From positions 1 to 57,452 of the forward strand of contig CAKTPM010000010.1 in assembly GCA_934591705.1 (NCBI GenBank): a stretch of 57,452 nt of DNA. The letters are read 5' to 3'. Shown here one piece after another: positions 48,188 through 57,235 of the stretch. The stretch is from an uncultured Oscillospiraceae bacterium. GTDB taxonomy: Bacteria > Bacillota > Clostridia > Oscillospirales > Oscillospiraceae. The notes below the pieces were generated by a model, which saw only the letters and a program-made list of their open reading frames with translations, was not told where the DNA came from and did no database searches. The position numbers and the translations under genes are program-made. The first letter of the stretch is position 1. Every line of letters starts with the position of its first letter.

Positions 48188-49390
48188 ATGAAAAAGTTTA
48201 TTGCATTGTTCCTGGCCCTGATCATGGCGCTGTCCCTGGTCGCCTGCGGCGGCGGCGGTGACAAGCCCCAGGGCGAAGACGGCCAGAAGATCGTTAAGAT
48301 CGGTGTGTTCGAGCCCACTTCCGGCCAGAATGCCGGCGGCGGCAAGAAGGAGATCCTGGGTGTTGAGTACGCCAACTACATCAAGCCCACCGTCACCATC
48401 AACGGCGAGGAGTACACCGTGCAGCTGGTCTATGCCGATAACGCTTCCGACCAGGCCAAGGCCCCCTCTGCCGCTCAGACCCTGATCTCCCAGGGCGTGA
48501 GCATCGTCATCGGTACTTATGGCTCCGGCTGCGCCATTGCCGCCGGCCCCCTGTTCCGTGATGCCGGCATCCCCGCCATCGGCACCTCCTGCACCAACCC
48601 CCAGGTCACTGCCGGCAACGACTTCTACTTCCGCGTGGGCTACATCGATCCCTTCCAGGGCGCTGTGATGGCCAACTTTGCTTACAATGAGAAGGGCAGC
48701 CGCAACTGCGCCATGATCATTGAGTCCGGCGACGACTACTCCGCCGGCTTCGGCAACTACTTCAAGCAGGAAATGGAGCGTCTGGGCGGCAAGGCCAGCG
48801 TTCTGGAGTTCATGACCGGCGAGACCGACTTCTCCACCATCATGGCTTCCGTGAAGTCCGCCAACTATGACGGCATCTTCGCTCCCGTGTCCATCGAGAC
48901 CGCTGCGATGATCATCTCCCAGGCCCGTGATGCCGGCATCACCTGCCCCATCATGGCCGGCGATACTTGGGATGATATCTCCATCGCCCAGCGCACCGGC
49001 GACAAGGCCACCGAGATCTTCTTCTCCGCCTTCTTCGATTCCGCCGACGCCACCAACGAGGCCGGTAAGACCTTCGCTGAGGGCTTCACCAAGTGGGTCG
49101 CCGAGGATTCCGTCCGCACCGAGAACAACGGCGGCGTGTCCGATGTGGTCTCCAGCGTGACTCCCTGCGGCTACGATGCTTACATGGCTGCCGTGGGCGC
49201 CATTGAGAAGGCCAACTCCACCGACGGCAAGACCATCCGTGACGCTCTGGCCGGCCTGGAGATCCAGGGCCTCATCACCGGCGACCTGAAGTTCGACGAG
49301 AACGGCGACGCCATCAAGAACTATGCCGTTATCAAGACCATCAAGGACGGCAACATCGTGTACTACAGCACCTTCAACGGTCTGAACTAA
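48188..49390 (+). CDS. livK: Branched-chain amino acid ABC transporter, substrate-binding lipoprotein
   Basis: A 400-residue lipoprotein with lipobox LSLVAC (Cys20), then a type I periplasmic-binding fold (KIVKIGVFEPTSGQNAGGGK start; DYSAGFGNYFKQEMERLGGK). It captures Leu/Ile/Val (or related amino acids) outside the cell and passes them to LivHM. Its codon use (many GCT, GGT, CGT) is more biased than its neighbours, suggesting very high expression. TTTTAGGAGG precedes the ATG. A large hairpin separates it from the permease genes, allowing excess binding protein to be made. Confidence 0.93.
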   Translation: MKKFIALFLALIMALSLVACGGGGDKPQGEDGQKIVKIGVFEPTSGQNAGGGKKEILGVEYANYIKPTVTINGEEYTVQLVYADNASDQAKAPSAAQTLISQGVSIVIGTYGSGCAIAAGPLFRDAGIPAIGTSCTNPQVTAGNDFYFRVGYIDPFQGAVMANFAYNEKGSRNCAMIIESGDDYSAGFGNYFKQEMERLGGKASVLEFMTGETDFSTIMASVKSANYDGIFAPVSIETAAMIISQARDAGITCPIMAGDTWDDISIAQRTGDKATEIFFSAFFDSADATNEAGKTFAEGFTKWVAEDSVRTENNGGVSDVVSSVTPCGYDAYMAAVGAIEKANSTDGKTIRDALAGLEIQGLITGDLKFDENGDAIKNYAVIKTIKDGNIVYYSTFNGLN

Positions 49391-49431
49391 AAGAGAAAAG
49401 CTCAAAAAGAGACACAATTCGCAGAGCAACG

Positions 49432-49469
49432 CGCATCGTGAGGGGAGCGTCGGCTCCCCTCACGATGCG
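49432..49469 (+). terminator. Strong hairpin between binding protein and permease genes
   Basis: CGCATCGTGAGGGGAGC-GTCG-GCTCCCCTCACGATGCG, a 17-bp perfect stem followed only by ACTTTC. Probably a partial terminator or mRNA-stabilising structure setting differential expression. Confidence 0.65.
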
Positions 49470-49556
49470 ACTTTCATGGCTCTTGCGTTTTGGGATGCCG
49501 GAGATATGACCCCGGCTTCCGAAAGCGCAGGATCCAAATAAGGAGGAAGAAAACTT

Positions 49557-50444
49557 ATGCATGACGCAGCGTATTATATCCAACTGCTGCTCTCCGGCAT
49601 CACGGTAGGCAGTCTCTACGCGCTGATCGCCATCGGCTACACCATGGTGTACGGTATCCTGCGGCTCATCAACTTTGCCCACGGCGATATCTTCATGATG
49701 GCGGGCTTCTTCATGGTCTACATGTCCGCCTCCATGCCCATGACCGTGGCGCTGCCCCTGGTGCTGATCCTCACCACCATCCTGGGCGTTGTCATCGAAA
49801 AGGCGGCCTACAGCCCCCTGCGCAGCGCCCCGCGTATGTCGGTGATGATCTCCGCCATCGGCGTGAGCTACCTGCTGCAGAATCTGGCCACCTACATCAC
49901 CGGCGGTATCGCCCGCCCCTATCCCGATATCCCCTTCCTGACCCAGGTGATGCAGGTGGGCGACCTGAGCATCAAGCGTATCACCGTCATCACCCCCATC
50001 CTCACCATTGTCCTGGTGGTGATCCTGGTGATCCTCATCCAGAAGACCAAGATCGGCATGGCCATGCGGGCCGTGTCCCGGGATTTTGAGACCTCCCAGC
50101 TCATGGGCATCAAGATCAACTCCGTCATCTCCATGACCTTTGCCATCGGCTCCTTCCTGGCGGGCGTTGCCTCCGTGCTGTACTTCGCCAACTACGGCCA
50201 GGTGAGCCCCATGATCGGCGCCATGCCGGGCCTGAAGGCCTTCGTGGCGGCGGTGTTCGGCGGCATCGGCTCCATCCCCGGCGCGGTGATCGGCGCCTTT
50301 ATCATCGGCATCTGCGAGTCCTTCATCAAGTCCAGCGAGGCCATCGCCATTTTCAGCAACGCCTTCACCTTTGCCCTGCTGATCTTTATCCTGCTGTGCA
50401 AGCCCAACGGTTTGTTCGGTGAAAAACTGACGGAGAAGGTGTAA
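49557..50444 (+). CDS. livH: Branched-chain amino acid ABC transporter permease LivH
   Basis: A 295-residue membrane permease with about eight hydrophobic segments. LLSGITVGSLYALIAIGYTM and GILRLINFAHGDIFMMAGF at the N-terminus are hallmarks of LivH. The cytoplasmic coupling (EAA-like) loop is near KAFVAAVFGGIGSIPGAVIG. AGGAGG lies before the ATG. LivM starts 3 bp after its stop. It forms the channel with LivM. Confidence 0.94.
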   Translation: MHDAAYYIQLLLSGITVGSLYALIAIGYTMVYGILRLINFAHGDIFMMAGFFMVYMSASMPMTVALPLVLILTTILGVVIEKAAYSPLRSAPRMSVMISAIGVSYLLQNLATYITGGIARPYPDIPFLTQVMQVGDLSIKRITVITPILTIVLVVILVILIQKTKIGMAMRAVSRDFETSQLMGIKINSVISMTFAIGSFLAGVASVLYFANYGQVSPMIGAMPGLKAFVAAVFGGIGSIPGAVIGAFIIGICESFIKSSEAIAIFSNAFTFALLIFILLCKPNGLFGEKLTEKV

Positions 50445-50447
50445 GCT

Positions 50448-51536
50448 ATGAAGAAGAATAAAACAAGAAATCTGATCCTCTCTTTGATCCTTGCCGCCGT
50501 GTGCCTTGCGCTTTTGCTGTATGTGGATAAGTACCAGCACTACTCCATGCTGGCCACGGTGCTGAAAAAGGGCGCCATCTATTCCCTGGTGGCGGTGTCC
50601 CTGAACCTGCTCAACGGCTTTACGGGCCTGTTCTCCCTGGGCCAGGCGGGCTTTATGATGCTGGGCGCCTATACCTACGGCATCCTCACCATCCCCGTGG
50701 AGGCCCGGGCCTCCGTGTACCAGTACTTTGAAGGCGGCTGGATCCAGTTCTGCCTGCCCATGGTGGTGGGCCTCATCCTGGCGGGTCTCGTGCCCATGCT
50801 TTTTGCCTGGCTCATCGGCCTGCCGGTGCTGAAGCTCAAGAGCGACTACCTGGCCATCGCCACCCTCGGCTTTGCCGAGATCATGCGTGCCATCATCCAG
50901 TGGAACAAGCTGGGCCCCCTGACCAACTCCTCCAACCTGCTGCGGCAGTTCGCGGGCTTTGACAGCGTGGTATTCCCCTTCGTCGTGGCGGGCATCTGCA
51001 TCGGCATCATCGTGCTGATCATCAACTCCACCTACGGCCGGGCCTTCATCGCCATCCGGGATGACGAGATCGCCGCCGAGGCCATGGGCATCAACTTGGC
51101 CAAGCACAAGATGCAGGCCTTCCTCATCAGCTCTTTCTTCGCCGGCGTAGGCGGCGCCCTGCTGGCCATGTTCCAGGCCAGCATCCAGGCCAAGGCCTTC
51201 ACCTCCACCATGACCTATGAGATCCTCCTGATCGTGGTCATCGGCGGCATCGGCTCCGTCACCGGCTCGATCCTCGGCTCCTTCCTGTACATCGCCTCCT
51301 CCGAGTGGTGGCTGCGCTTCCTGGATGACCCCATGCCCTACATCGGCGTGAACATCTCCTTCATGCGCGGCGGCTTCCGGATGCTGGTGTTCTCCGTCAT
51401 CATCATGATCGTGGTGCTCTTCTTCCGCAAGGGCATCATGGGTGACCGGGAATTCTCGTGGGACGGCATCATCAACTTCTTTGGAAAACTCTTCCGCAAA
51501 AAAGAGAAGCCCGCAAAGGAGGTGGCCTCCAAATGA
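50448..51536 (+). CDS. livM: Branched-chain amino acid ABC transporter permease LivM
   Basis: A 362-residue membrane permease. The core motif SLNLLNGFTGLFSLGQAGFM (about 50-69) and GIGSVTGSILGSFLYI coupling loop identify LivM. LKSDYLAIATLGFAEIMRAI is the other conserved block. About ten hydrophobic segments, with a charged C-terminal tail (KLFRKKEKPAKEVASK). The stop overlaps the livG start (ATGA-type junction), so the genes are translationally coupled. Confidence 0.94.
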   Translation: MKKNKTRNLILSLILAAVCLALLLYVDKYQHYSMLATVLKKGAIYSLVAVSLNLLNGFTGLFSLGQAGFMMLGAYTYGILTIPVEARASVYQYFEGGWIQFCLPMVVGLILAGLVPMLFAWLIGLPVLKLKSDYLAIATLGFAEIMRAIIQWNKLGPLTNSSNLLRQFAGFDSVVFPFVVAGICIGIIVLIINSTYGRAFIAIRDDEIAAEAMGINLAKHKMQAFLISSFFAGVGGALLAMFQASIQAKAFTSTMTYEILLIVVIGGIGSVTGSILGSFLYIASSEWWLRFLDDPMPYIGVNISFMRGGFRMLVFSVIIMIVVLFFRKGIMGDREFSWDGIINFFGKLFRKKEKPAKEVASK

Positions 51537-52480
51537 GCGAGATGAAAAATGTGCTGTGCGTGGAAAACGCTACCATGCAGTTCGGCGGTGTGGTCGCCGT
51601 CGATAACCTGAATCTGGATGTCAACGAAGGCGAGATCGTGGCGCTCATCGGCCCCAACGGTGCCGGTAAGACCACCGCGTTCAATGTCATCACCGGTGTG
51701 TATGCCCCTACCAACGGGCGGGTGAGTTTCAACGGTGCGTGCATCGTCCGCAACCACCCCACCGGGAAAATGAAAAAGCAGTATAAGGGGCAGCATGCCG
51801 ACATGTACACCGCGCAGTTTGCCCCGGAAGAAGCGCTCGAAGACGAAGCGCTCGAAGCGTGGAAGACCGCGCAGAAGGTGCGGGACGAATTCGCCTTCAC
51901 CAACCGCATTCTGGATCCCACCCCGGACAAGATCACCAATCTCGGCATGGCGCGCACCTTCCAGAATATCCGCCTGTGGAAGACCCAGACGGTGTTCAAC
52001 AATGTGCTCATCGCCATGCACATGCGCCGCACGAGCAACCTCTTCACCGCCGCGCTGCACCTGAACGGCAAGGAGGAGGCCGCCCAGCGTGAAAAGGCGC
52101 TGGAACTGCTGCGCGTGGTCGGTCTGGAGGATGTGAAGGACGAACTGGCGACGAGCCTGCCCTACGGCAAGCAGCGCCGCCTGGAGATCGCACGCGCGCT
52201 GGCCACCGAGCCGCAGCTGCTGCTGCTGGATGAGCCCGCCGCCGGCATGAACCCGCAGGAGACGCTGGAACTGGCGGAGTTCATCCGCGAGATCCGCGTC
52301 AAGTTCCGCAAGACGGTGCTGCTCATCGAGCACCACATGGATCTGGTCATGGGCATTGCCGACCGCATCTATGTGCTCGACTTCGGCAAACTCATCGCAC
52401 AGGGCACGCCGGACGAAATTCAAAACAACGAGCGCGTCATCGACGCATACTTGGGGGTGGCAGACGATGCTGAAGATTGA
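51533..52480 (+). CDS. livG: Branched-chain amino acid ABC transporter ATPase LivG
   Basis: A 315-residue ABC ATPase. Walker A GPNGAGKTT (40-48), Q-loop GMARTFQNIRLW (138-149), signature-like LPYGKQRRLEIARAL and Walker B LLLLDEPAAGMNP. It is about 60 residues longer than a usual LivG (~255) because of a charged insertion at about 75-133 (GKMKKQYKGQ ... EEALEDEALEAWKTAQ) between Walker A and the Q-loop. From about 51740 codon use shifts to GAA, GCG and CTC, unlike livHM. The start overlaps the livM stop by 4 bp. Confidence 0.93.
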   Translation: MSEMKNVLCVENATMQFGGVVAVDNLNLDVNEGEIVALIGPNGAGKTTAFNVITGVYAPTNGRVSFNGACIVRNHPTGKMKKQYKGQHADMYTAQFAPEEALEDEALEAWKTAQKVRDEFAFTNRILDPTPDKITNLGMARTFQNIRLWKTQTVFNNVLIAMHMRRTSNLFTAALHLNGKEEAAQREKALELLRVVGLEDVKDELATSLPYGKQRRLEIARALATEPQLLLLDEPAAGMNPQETLELAEFIREIRVKFRKTVLLIEHHMDLVMGIADRIYVLDFGKLIAQGTPDEIQNNERVIDAYLGVADDAED

Positions 52481-53180
52481 GAACCTACATGTGTCCTACG
52501 GCGGCATCCGCGCCCTGCGCGGCATTTCCCTCGAAGTGCCCGACGGGAAGATCGTCACCCTCATCGGCGCCAACGGCGCCGGCAAGTCCACCACCCTGCG
52601 CACCATCTCCGGCCTGGTGAAGGCCGACAGCGGCTCGATCACCTACAACGGCGAAGAACTGCTCGGCAAGCCCATCAACAAGGTGCTCGAAGCCGGCATT
52701 GCCCAGTCGCCCGAAGGTCGGCGGGTGTTCCCTAACCTGACGGTTTTGGAGAACCTCAAGGTGGGCGCCTACCTGCGCAAGGACAAGGACGGCATCGAGA
52801 AGGACCTCAAGTGGGTCTATGAACTCTTCCCCCGTCTGGAAGAACGCCACTGGCAGTCGGCCGGTACGCTCTCCGGCGGCGAGCAGCAGATGCTGGCCGT
52901 GGGACGCGCGCTCATGAGCCGCCCGAAACTGCTGATGATGGATGAGCCTTCGCTGGGTCTGGCGCCGCTGGTGGTGCAGGGCATCTTCGACATCATCCGC
53001 ACCATCAACAAGGAGGGCGTGACGGTGCTGCTCATCGAGCAGAACGCGAACATGGCGCTGAAGATCGCCGACTACGCCTATGTGCTGGAAACCGGCAACA
53101 TCACCAAGTTCGGCACTGGTCAGGAACTCCTCAACGACGAGTCCATCAAGGAAGCGTATCTGGGCAAGAAAAAGAGCTGA
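52467..53180 (+). CDS. livF: Branched-chain amino acid ABC transporter ATPase LivF
   Basis: A 237-residue ABC ATPase pairing with LivG. Walker A GANGAGKST (34-42), signature LSGGEQQMLAVGRAL, Walker B LLMMDEPSLGLAP, and H-loop replacement typical of LivF (LLIEQNANMAL). Length is standard. ATG at 52467 overlaps the livG end by 14 bp. Codon use resembles livG (more GAA/GCG than the rest of the window). It ends the operon before a T-rich terminator. Confidence 0.94.
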   Translation: MLKIENLHVSYGGIRALRGISLEVPDGKIVTLIGANGAGKSTTLRTISGLVKADSGSITYNGEELLGKPINKVLEAGIAQSPEGRRVFPNLTVLENLKVGAYLRKDKDGIEKDLKWVYELFPRLEERHWQSAGTLSGGEQQMLAVGRALMSRPKLLMMDEPSLGLAPLVVQGIFDIIRTINKEGVTVLLIEQNANMALKIADYAYVLETGNITKFGTGQELLNDESIKEAYLGKKKS

Positions 53181-53183
53181 GAT

Positions 53184-53219
53184 AAAAAAGAAAGAGGTCG
53201 CTTGACCTCTTTCTTTTTT
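53184..53219 (+). terminator. Terminator of the liv operon
   Basis: AAAAAAGAAAGAGGTC-GCTT-GACCTCTTTCTTTTTT; short stem plus A/T runs. Confidence 0.9.
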
Positions 53220-53274
53220 GCGCCCGCCGTGCTATACTGCCAGGAGAACTTCGAAAAAGCAAGGAGAAGAGCGT

Positions 53275-54000
53275 ATGACCTGGGCGGTAATGGCCTTCGC
53301 GGCCCTCCTGGGCGGCATCATCCAGCCCCTGACGGGCTTCGGCTCGGCGGTGATCATGATGGTGGCGGCCCAATATTTTTATGACATGACCGTGGCCCCC
53401 AGCGTGGTGGCCTCCATCTGCCTGTTCCAGTCCACCGTCATGGCCTGGCAGCTGCGCAAGCATATCGATTTTAAGCAGAGCTTGCCCCCCATTGCCCTCT
53501 ATACGGTGTGCAGTTTGGCGGTCATCAACCTCATCGGCGGCATGGACCTGCGGGTGCTGACGGCCATCTTCGGGGGCTTTTTGGTGCTCCTGGCGGCCTA
53601 CTTCCTCTTTTTCGCCAAGCGGGTGACCGTGAAGCCCGGCCTGGGGGCGGGGCTGGTGTGCAGCGCCTTCTCCGGCTGCTGCGCCGGCGCCTTCACCGTC
53701 GGCGGCCCCATGATGGCCCTGTATTTCGTGGCCGTTGCCAAGGACAAGAACACCTTTGTGGCCAATATGCAGTTCCTCTTTGCCACCACCAACACCATCA
53801 ATTTCCTCATGCGGGTGTGCCGGGGATATTACGGCCTGGCCCACCTGCCTATCACGGCGGTGGGCGCGGCGGCGGTGCTGATAGGGGTCTTTATCGGCAA
53901 CGCCCTGAGCCGCCGCATGACCGGCGATGTGGCCCGGCAGGTGGTGTATATCGGCGTGGGGGTCAGCGGCCTCGCCACGCTTCTGCAGCAGATATTGTGA
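53275..54000 (+). CDS. TSUP family (TauE/SafE) membrane transporter
   Basis: A 241-residue membrane protein with about eight hydrophobic segments, of the TauE/SafE family implicated in export of sulfite, sulfoacetate or other organic anions. LLGGIIQPLTGFGSAVIMMV in the first helix pair and the second repeat FSGCCAGAFTVGGPMMALYF are characteristic. AAGGAG precedes ATG 53275, with a TATACT -10 at 53233-53238. It is monocistronic and convergent with mrp. Substrate unknown. Confidence 0.87.
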   Translation: MTWAVMAFAALLGGIIQPLTGFGSAVIMMVAAQYFYDMTVAPSVVASICLFQSTVMAWQLRKHIDFKQSLPPIALYTVCSLAVINLIGGMDLRVLTAIFGGFLVLLAAYFLFFAKRVTVKPGLGAGLVCSAFSGCCAGAFTVGGPMMALYFVAVAKDKNTFVANMQFLFATTNTINFLMRVCRGYYGLAHLPITAVGAAAVLIGVFIGNALSRRMTGDVARQVVYIGVGVSGLATLLQQIL

Positions 54001-54038
54001 TATTATTATGATGTGAATAGCCAATGTGAATAGCATAG

Positions 54039-54069
54039 AAAAAAGGGTCGGCGCACTGCGCCGGCCCTT
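54039..54069 (-). terminator. Terminator of mrp (and the TSUP gene)
   Basis: On the reverse strand AAGGGCCGGCGC-AGT-GCGCCGACCCTT followed by T5-6; one G-T wobble. Confidence 0.85.
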
Positions 54070-54081
54070 CCGGTATCTCTT

Positions 54082-54909
54082 TTACTTTTCCAGCACCTTG
54101 TCCACGGCGTCCTTCAGCCAGTCGCCCTGGAAGGACTCGATGTCGCCGGCGTCCACCAGCTTGGCCAGCTCCGGGTCGATGGGCATCCGCCCCAGCAGGG
54201 GAACGCCGTAGCGGGCGGCGGCCTCCTGGGTTTTGCCCTCGCCGAAGGGATAGAGCTTCTTGCCGCAGTCGGGGCAGAGCATGTAGCTCATGTTCTCCAC
54301 CAGGCCCAGGATGGGAATGTGCATCATCTGGGCCATCTTCACGGCCTTTTCCACCACCATGCCCACCAGCTCCTGGGGGGAGGCCACAATGATGATGCCG
54401 TCTACCGGCAGGGTCTGGAACACATTGAGGGCCACATCGCCGGTGCCGGGAGGCATGTCCACAAACATATAGTCTACATCGTTCCACAGCACATCGCCCC
54501 AGAACTGCTGCACCACGCCGCCGATGACCGGGCCCCGCCAGATCACGGGATCGGTATCGTGCTCCAAAAGCAGGTTCACGCTCATCAGCTGGATGCCCGT
54601 CCGGGTGGAGACGGGGACGATGGCGTCCGCCGTGCCCACGGCCTTTTCCCTCACGCCGAAGGCCTTTGGGATGCTGGGGCCGGTGATGTCGGCATCCAGA
54701 ATGCCCACCCGGTAGCCCTCCCGGCTGACGCTCACGGCCAGCTGGCTGGTCACCATGGACTTGCCAACACCGCCCTTGCCGGACACCACGCCGATGACCT
54801 TGCCCACCCGGCAGCCCTCGTGCAGGGGCTTGATCTCAAAGGGGTTCTTTCCCTCACGCTCGCCGCAGTTCTCGCTGCAGCTGCTGCAATCATGGTTGCA
54901 ATCGCTCAT
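54082..54909 (-). CDS. Mrp/NBP35-family Fe-S cluster carrier ATPase
   Basis: A 275-residue P-loop ATPase that carries [4Fe-4S] clusters to apo-proteins. A Cys-rich N-terminus (MSDCNHDCSSCSENCGEREG; four to five Cys) resembles NBP35-type extension. P-loop SGKGGVGKS (43-51), switch DADITGPSIPKAFG, and the C-x2-C cluster motif LCPDCGKKLYPFGEG. RBS ACGGAGAG. It lies 49 bp after the SMC-like gene on the same strand but has its own TATAAT and a palindromic -35 region. Confidence 0.9.
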   Translation of the reverse strand: MSDCNHDCSSCSENCGEREGKNPFEIKPLHEGCRVGKVIGVVSGKGGVGKSMVTSQLAVSVSREGYRVGILDADITGPSIPKAFGVREKAVGTADAIVPVSTRTGIQLMSVNLLLEHDTDPVIWRGPVIGGVVQQFWGDVLWNDVDYMFVDMPPGTGDVALNVFQTLPVDGIIIVASPQELVGMVVEKAVKMAQMMHIPILGLVENMSYMLCPDCGKKLYPFGEGKTQEAAARYGVPLLGRMPIDPELAKLVDAGDIESFQGDWLKDAVDKVLEK

Positions 54910-54944
54910 AATATACTCTCCGTTCTGTATTATAATATTTGGAA

Positions 54945-54959
54945 ATTACAATTTGTAAT
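54945..54959. promoter_or_regulatory. Perfect 15-bp palindrome on the mrp promoter
   Basis: ATTACAA-T-TTGTAAT overlaps the reverse-strand -35 (TTACAA, 18 bp from TATAAT at 54929-54934) and the stop of the upstream gene. Candidate operator; regulator unknown. Confidence 0.5.
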
Positions 54960-57124
54960 CACAAGCTGCTGATGTGTACGCCTTGGCGGCCCCGCAAATA
55001 GTCTGCCTCCCGGTGCTGGCAGGTGAACAGCAGGATCTGCCGGCTTCGGCTCTCCTCCAGCAGGTAATCCAGGGCGGCGTGGAGCCGCCGGTCATCAAAG
55101 CTCACCAGGGCGTCATCCAGGATCAGGGGCACCGAGGGGCTTTGGGGCAGCACCATCTGGCAGATGGCCAGGCGCACCGCCAGGTAGAGCTGGTCTGCCG
55201 CGCCCTGGCTCAGGAGCTCCGCCGCCCGGGCGGTGGCATCCTCAGCGGGCTGGGCCTGCATGTGCAGCTCCCGGGATAAGAGAACCTTCTGATACCGCCC
55301 GCCGGTGAGCCGGGCGAAGATCTCCCCGGCCCTGCGGCCCAGCTCCGGAGAGAAGCGGTTCTGCAGGGCGGTGTGGGCGCTGTCCAGCACCTCCATGGCC
55401 GTCTCCACGGCGGCAAATTCCCGGTGGAGCTGAGAAAGGCGTTCCTGCTTTTGGGCCAGGGCGGCGCGCAGATCCTCGCCGCTGCCCAGGGAGCGGAGCT
55501 GCCCGGTGAGCATGTCGTACCGCGAGCGAAGCCGGCCCTGCCGCTCCAGGGCCTGGGGCAGCTGGGCCGCCACCGCCTCTCGGGAGAGGGTGGGCTCCGG
55601 CAAGTCCTCCTCCGGCTCCGGCAGGGGGCCCTCCGGCAAATTCCCGGCCAGCAGATCCCGGCGCAGGGCGGCCTCCCGGGCCGCCTGCTGGGCGTCCGCC
55701 AGGCCGAGGCGCTGCTGCCGCAGCTGGGCCAGAGCCACCTGGGCGCCGCTCAGATCCCCGGCGGCGGGAGCGTAGACCTGCAGGCCGGAGAGCAGCGCCA
55801 GAAGCTGCTGCTGATAGGCGTCCTGCAGCCCCCGGGCGGCGGCAGCGGCCTGCCGGGCCGCCAGCTCCGCCTCCTCCTTACGCTGCATAAGGGGCAGGTA
55901 GGCAGCGATCTGCGCCTCCAGCGCGGTACGCTGTGCGGCTGCCTCCGCCTGCGCGATGCGCGCATTCTTGCGCCGCATGAGCCCTATGGCGATGCAGGCC
56001 AGGCCGCTTACGGCAAAGAGAACAAGGGGCAGCCGCCAAAAGGCCCCGGCCGCGCCGCCCAAGGTCAAAAGGATGCCCACTGCCGTCAGCAGCGGGGAGG
56101 GGGCGGCAGGGGCGGCGATGGTCTCCAGCTTTGCCCGGCAGGCGGTCTCGTCCTCGGGATAGAGGGGGTGGGCGGACCACTGGGCGGCGGCGGTATCCGC
56201 CTGAGCTCTTGCGGCGTCCGCGCTCTCCCGGGCACGGCGCAGGGCCTCCTGTTGGCTCTGCAGGGCGGCGCATTGGCCCTCCATACGGCGGAGGGCGTCC
56301 TCCTCCGGCAGGGTGGCTCCGGCCTGGGCCAGCAGCCACGCGGCCTTTTGCTCCGCCTCACCGGCTGCCGTCTGCGCCAGGCGATAGGCCTGCACAGCTT
56401 CTTGCCGCTGCCGCCGCTGCCACAGATCCTGCTGGAGCTCCAGCAGCTTCACCTGCCGCTGGGCCAGCTCCAGCTCCTCCTGGGCGGCCCGGGTCTGCCG
56501 CAGCAGCTCCTCCCGGAGGTCCTGCTGCTGCCGAAGCTCGCCGATCTCCCGCTCCAGGGCGGGAATGGCGCCGGTGCGGTTGTACTGGCGGCTGCTGCGC
56601 TCCTTCTTCAGGCGCTCATAGCTCTCGGTGAAGGACACATCCTCCTCCCCGGTGGTGATGAGGGCGGTGATGCGCTTTTCCAGCTCCGGACTCTGGGACA
56701 CGGCCAGGCCGCATTGGCGGATGTAGGCGCTGCGCTCATAGACGCTCAGGGGCACTCCCGGCAGTACTTCGCCGGGCTCCCGGCCCGCGAAGAGGGGGCA
56801 GGGGGTGGCCGTGGCGGCATAGGTGCAGGAAAGCTCGCCCATGGGGGCGCTGGACCGGCGGGTGGTGCGGCTGAGGGTGTAGGTCTCCTCTCCCTCCCGC
56901 AGCTCCACCGTCCCGGCCATGGCGGCCCCGGACCAGGGGGCGAAGCGCACCTTGTCGGCGTCGCCGCCCCGGCCCCGGAGGCCGTAGAGCATCACCCGCA
57001 GGAACTGGCACCAGGTGGACTTGCCGGACTCGTTGGGGGCATAGAGGATGTTCAGCCCCGGCGCCAGATCCAGACGGGCGCCCTGGAGCTTGCCGAAGGT
57101 GGCCTGCAGCTGCGTGAATTCCAT
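54959..57124 (-). CDS. SMC/Rad50-like ATPase with membrane hairpin (YhaN-like)
   Basis: A 721-residue AAA ATPase. N-terminal Walker A APNESGKST (29-37) and TWCQFLRVMLYGLRG; a long Glu/Gln/Ala-rich coiled coil (~170-330 and ~390-580); a double hydrophobic segment at about 345-388 (LLTAVGILLTLGGAAGAFWR, then LPLVLFAVSGLACIAIGLMR); a second coiled coil; C-terminal signature GAADQLYLAVRLAI and Walker B VPLILDDALVSFDD. This matches Bacillus YhaN-like proteins, which pair with an SbcD-like nuclease YhaO; no nuclease gene is adjacent in the window. GGAGGTGAGG fits ATG 57124. DNA repair or nucleoid role at the membrane is inference. Confidence 0.85.
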   Translation of the reverse strand: MEFTQLQATFGKLQGARLDLAPGLNILYAPNESGKSTWCQFLRVMLYGLRGRGGDADKVRFAPWSGAAMAGTVELREGEETYTLSRTTRRSSAPMGELSCTYAATATPCPLFAGREPGEVLPGVPLSVYERSAYIRQCGLAVSQSPELEKRITALITTGEEDVSFTESYERLKKERSSRQYNRTGAIPALEREIGELRQQQDLREELLRQTRAAQEELELAQRQVKLLELQQDLWQRRQRQEAVQAYRLAQTAAGEAEQKAAWLLAQAGATLPEEDALRRMEGQCAALQSQQEALRRARESADAARAQADTAAAQWSAHPLYPEDETACRAKLETIAAPAAPSPLLTAVGILLTLGGAAGAFWRLPLVLFAVSGLACIAIGLMRRKNARIAQAEAAAQRTALEAQIAAYLPLMQRKEEAELAARQAAAAARGLQDAYQQQLLALLSGLQVYAPAAGDLSGAQVALAQLRQQRLGLADAQQAAREAALRRDLLAGNLPEGPLPEPEEDLPEPTLSREAVAAQLPQALERQGRLRSRYDMLTGQLRSLGSGEDLRAALAQKQERLSQLHREFAAVETAMEVLDSAHTALQNRFSPELGRRAGEIFARLTGGRYQKVLLSRELHMQAQPAEDATARAAELLSQGAADQLYLAVRLAICQMVLPQSPSVPLILDDALVSFDDRRLHAALDYLLEESRSRQILLFTCQHREADYLRGRQGVHISSL

Positions 57125-57159
57125 TTTTCGCCTCACCTCCGCGGCGTATTTTAATAGGT

Positions 57160-57188
57160 ATTATAGCACACATTGCCCAAAATGCAAA
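57160..57188 (-). promoter_or_regulatory. Promoter of the SMC-like ATPase gene
   Basis: Reverse strand TTTGCA (57183-57188), 17 bp, perfect TATAAT (57160-57165). Confidence 0.75.
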
Positions 57189-57235
57189 CGCGGGGAAGAA
57201 AAAAGAAAAAAACCAAAAAAAGTGCAAAATAACCC

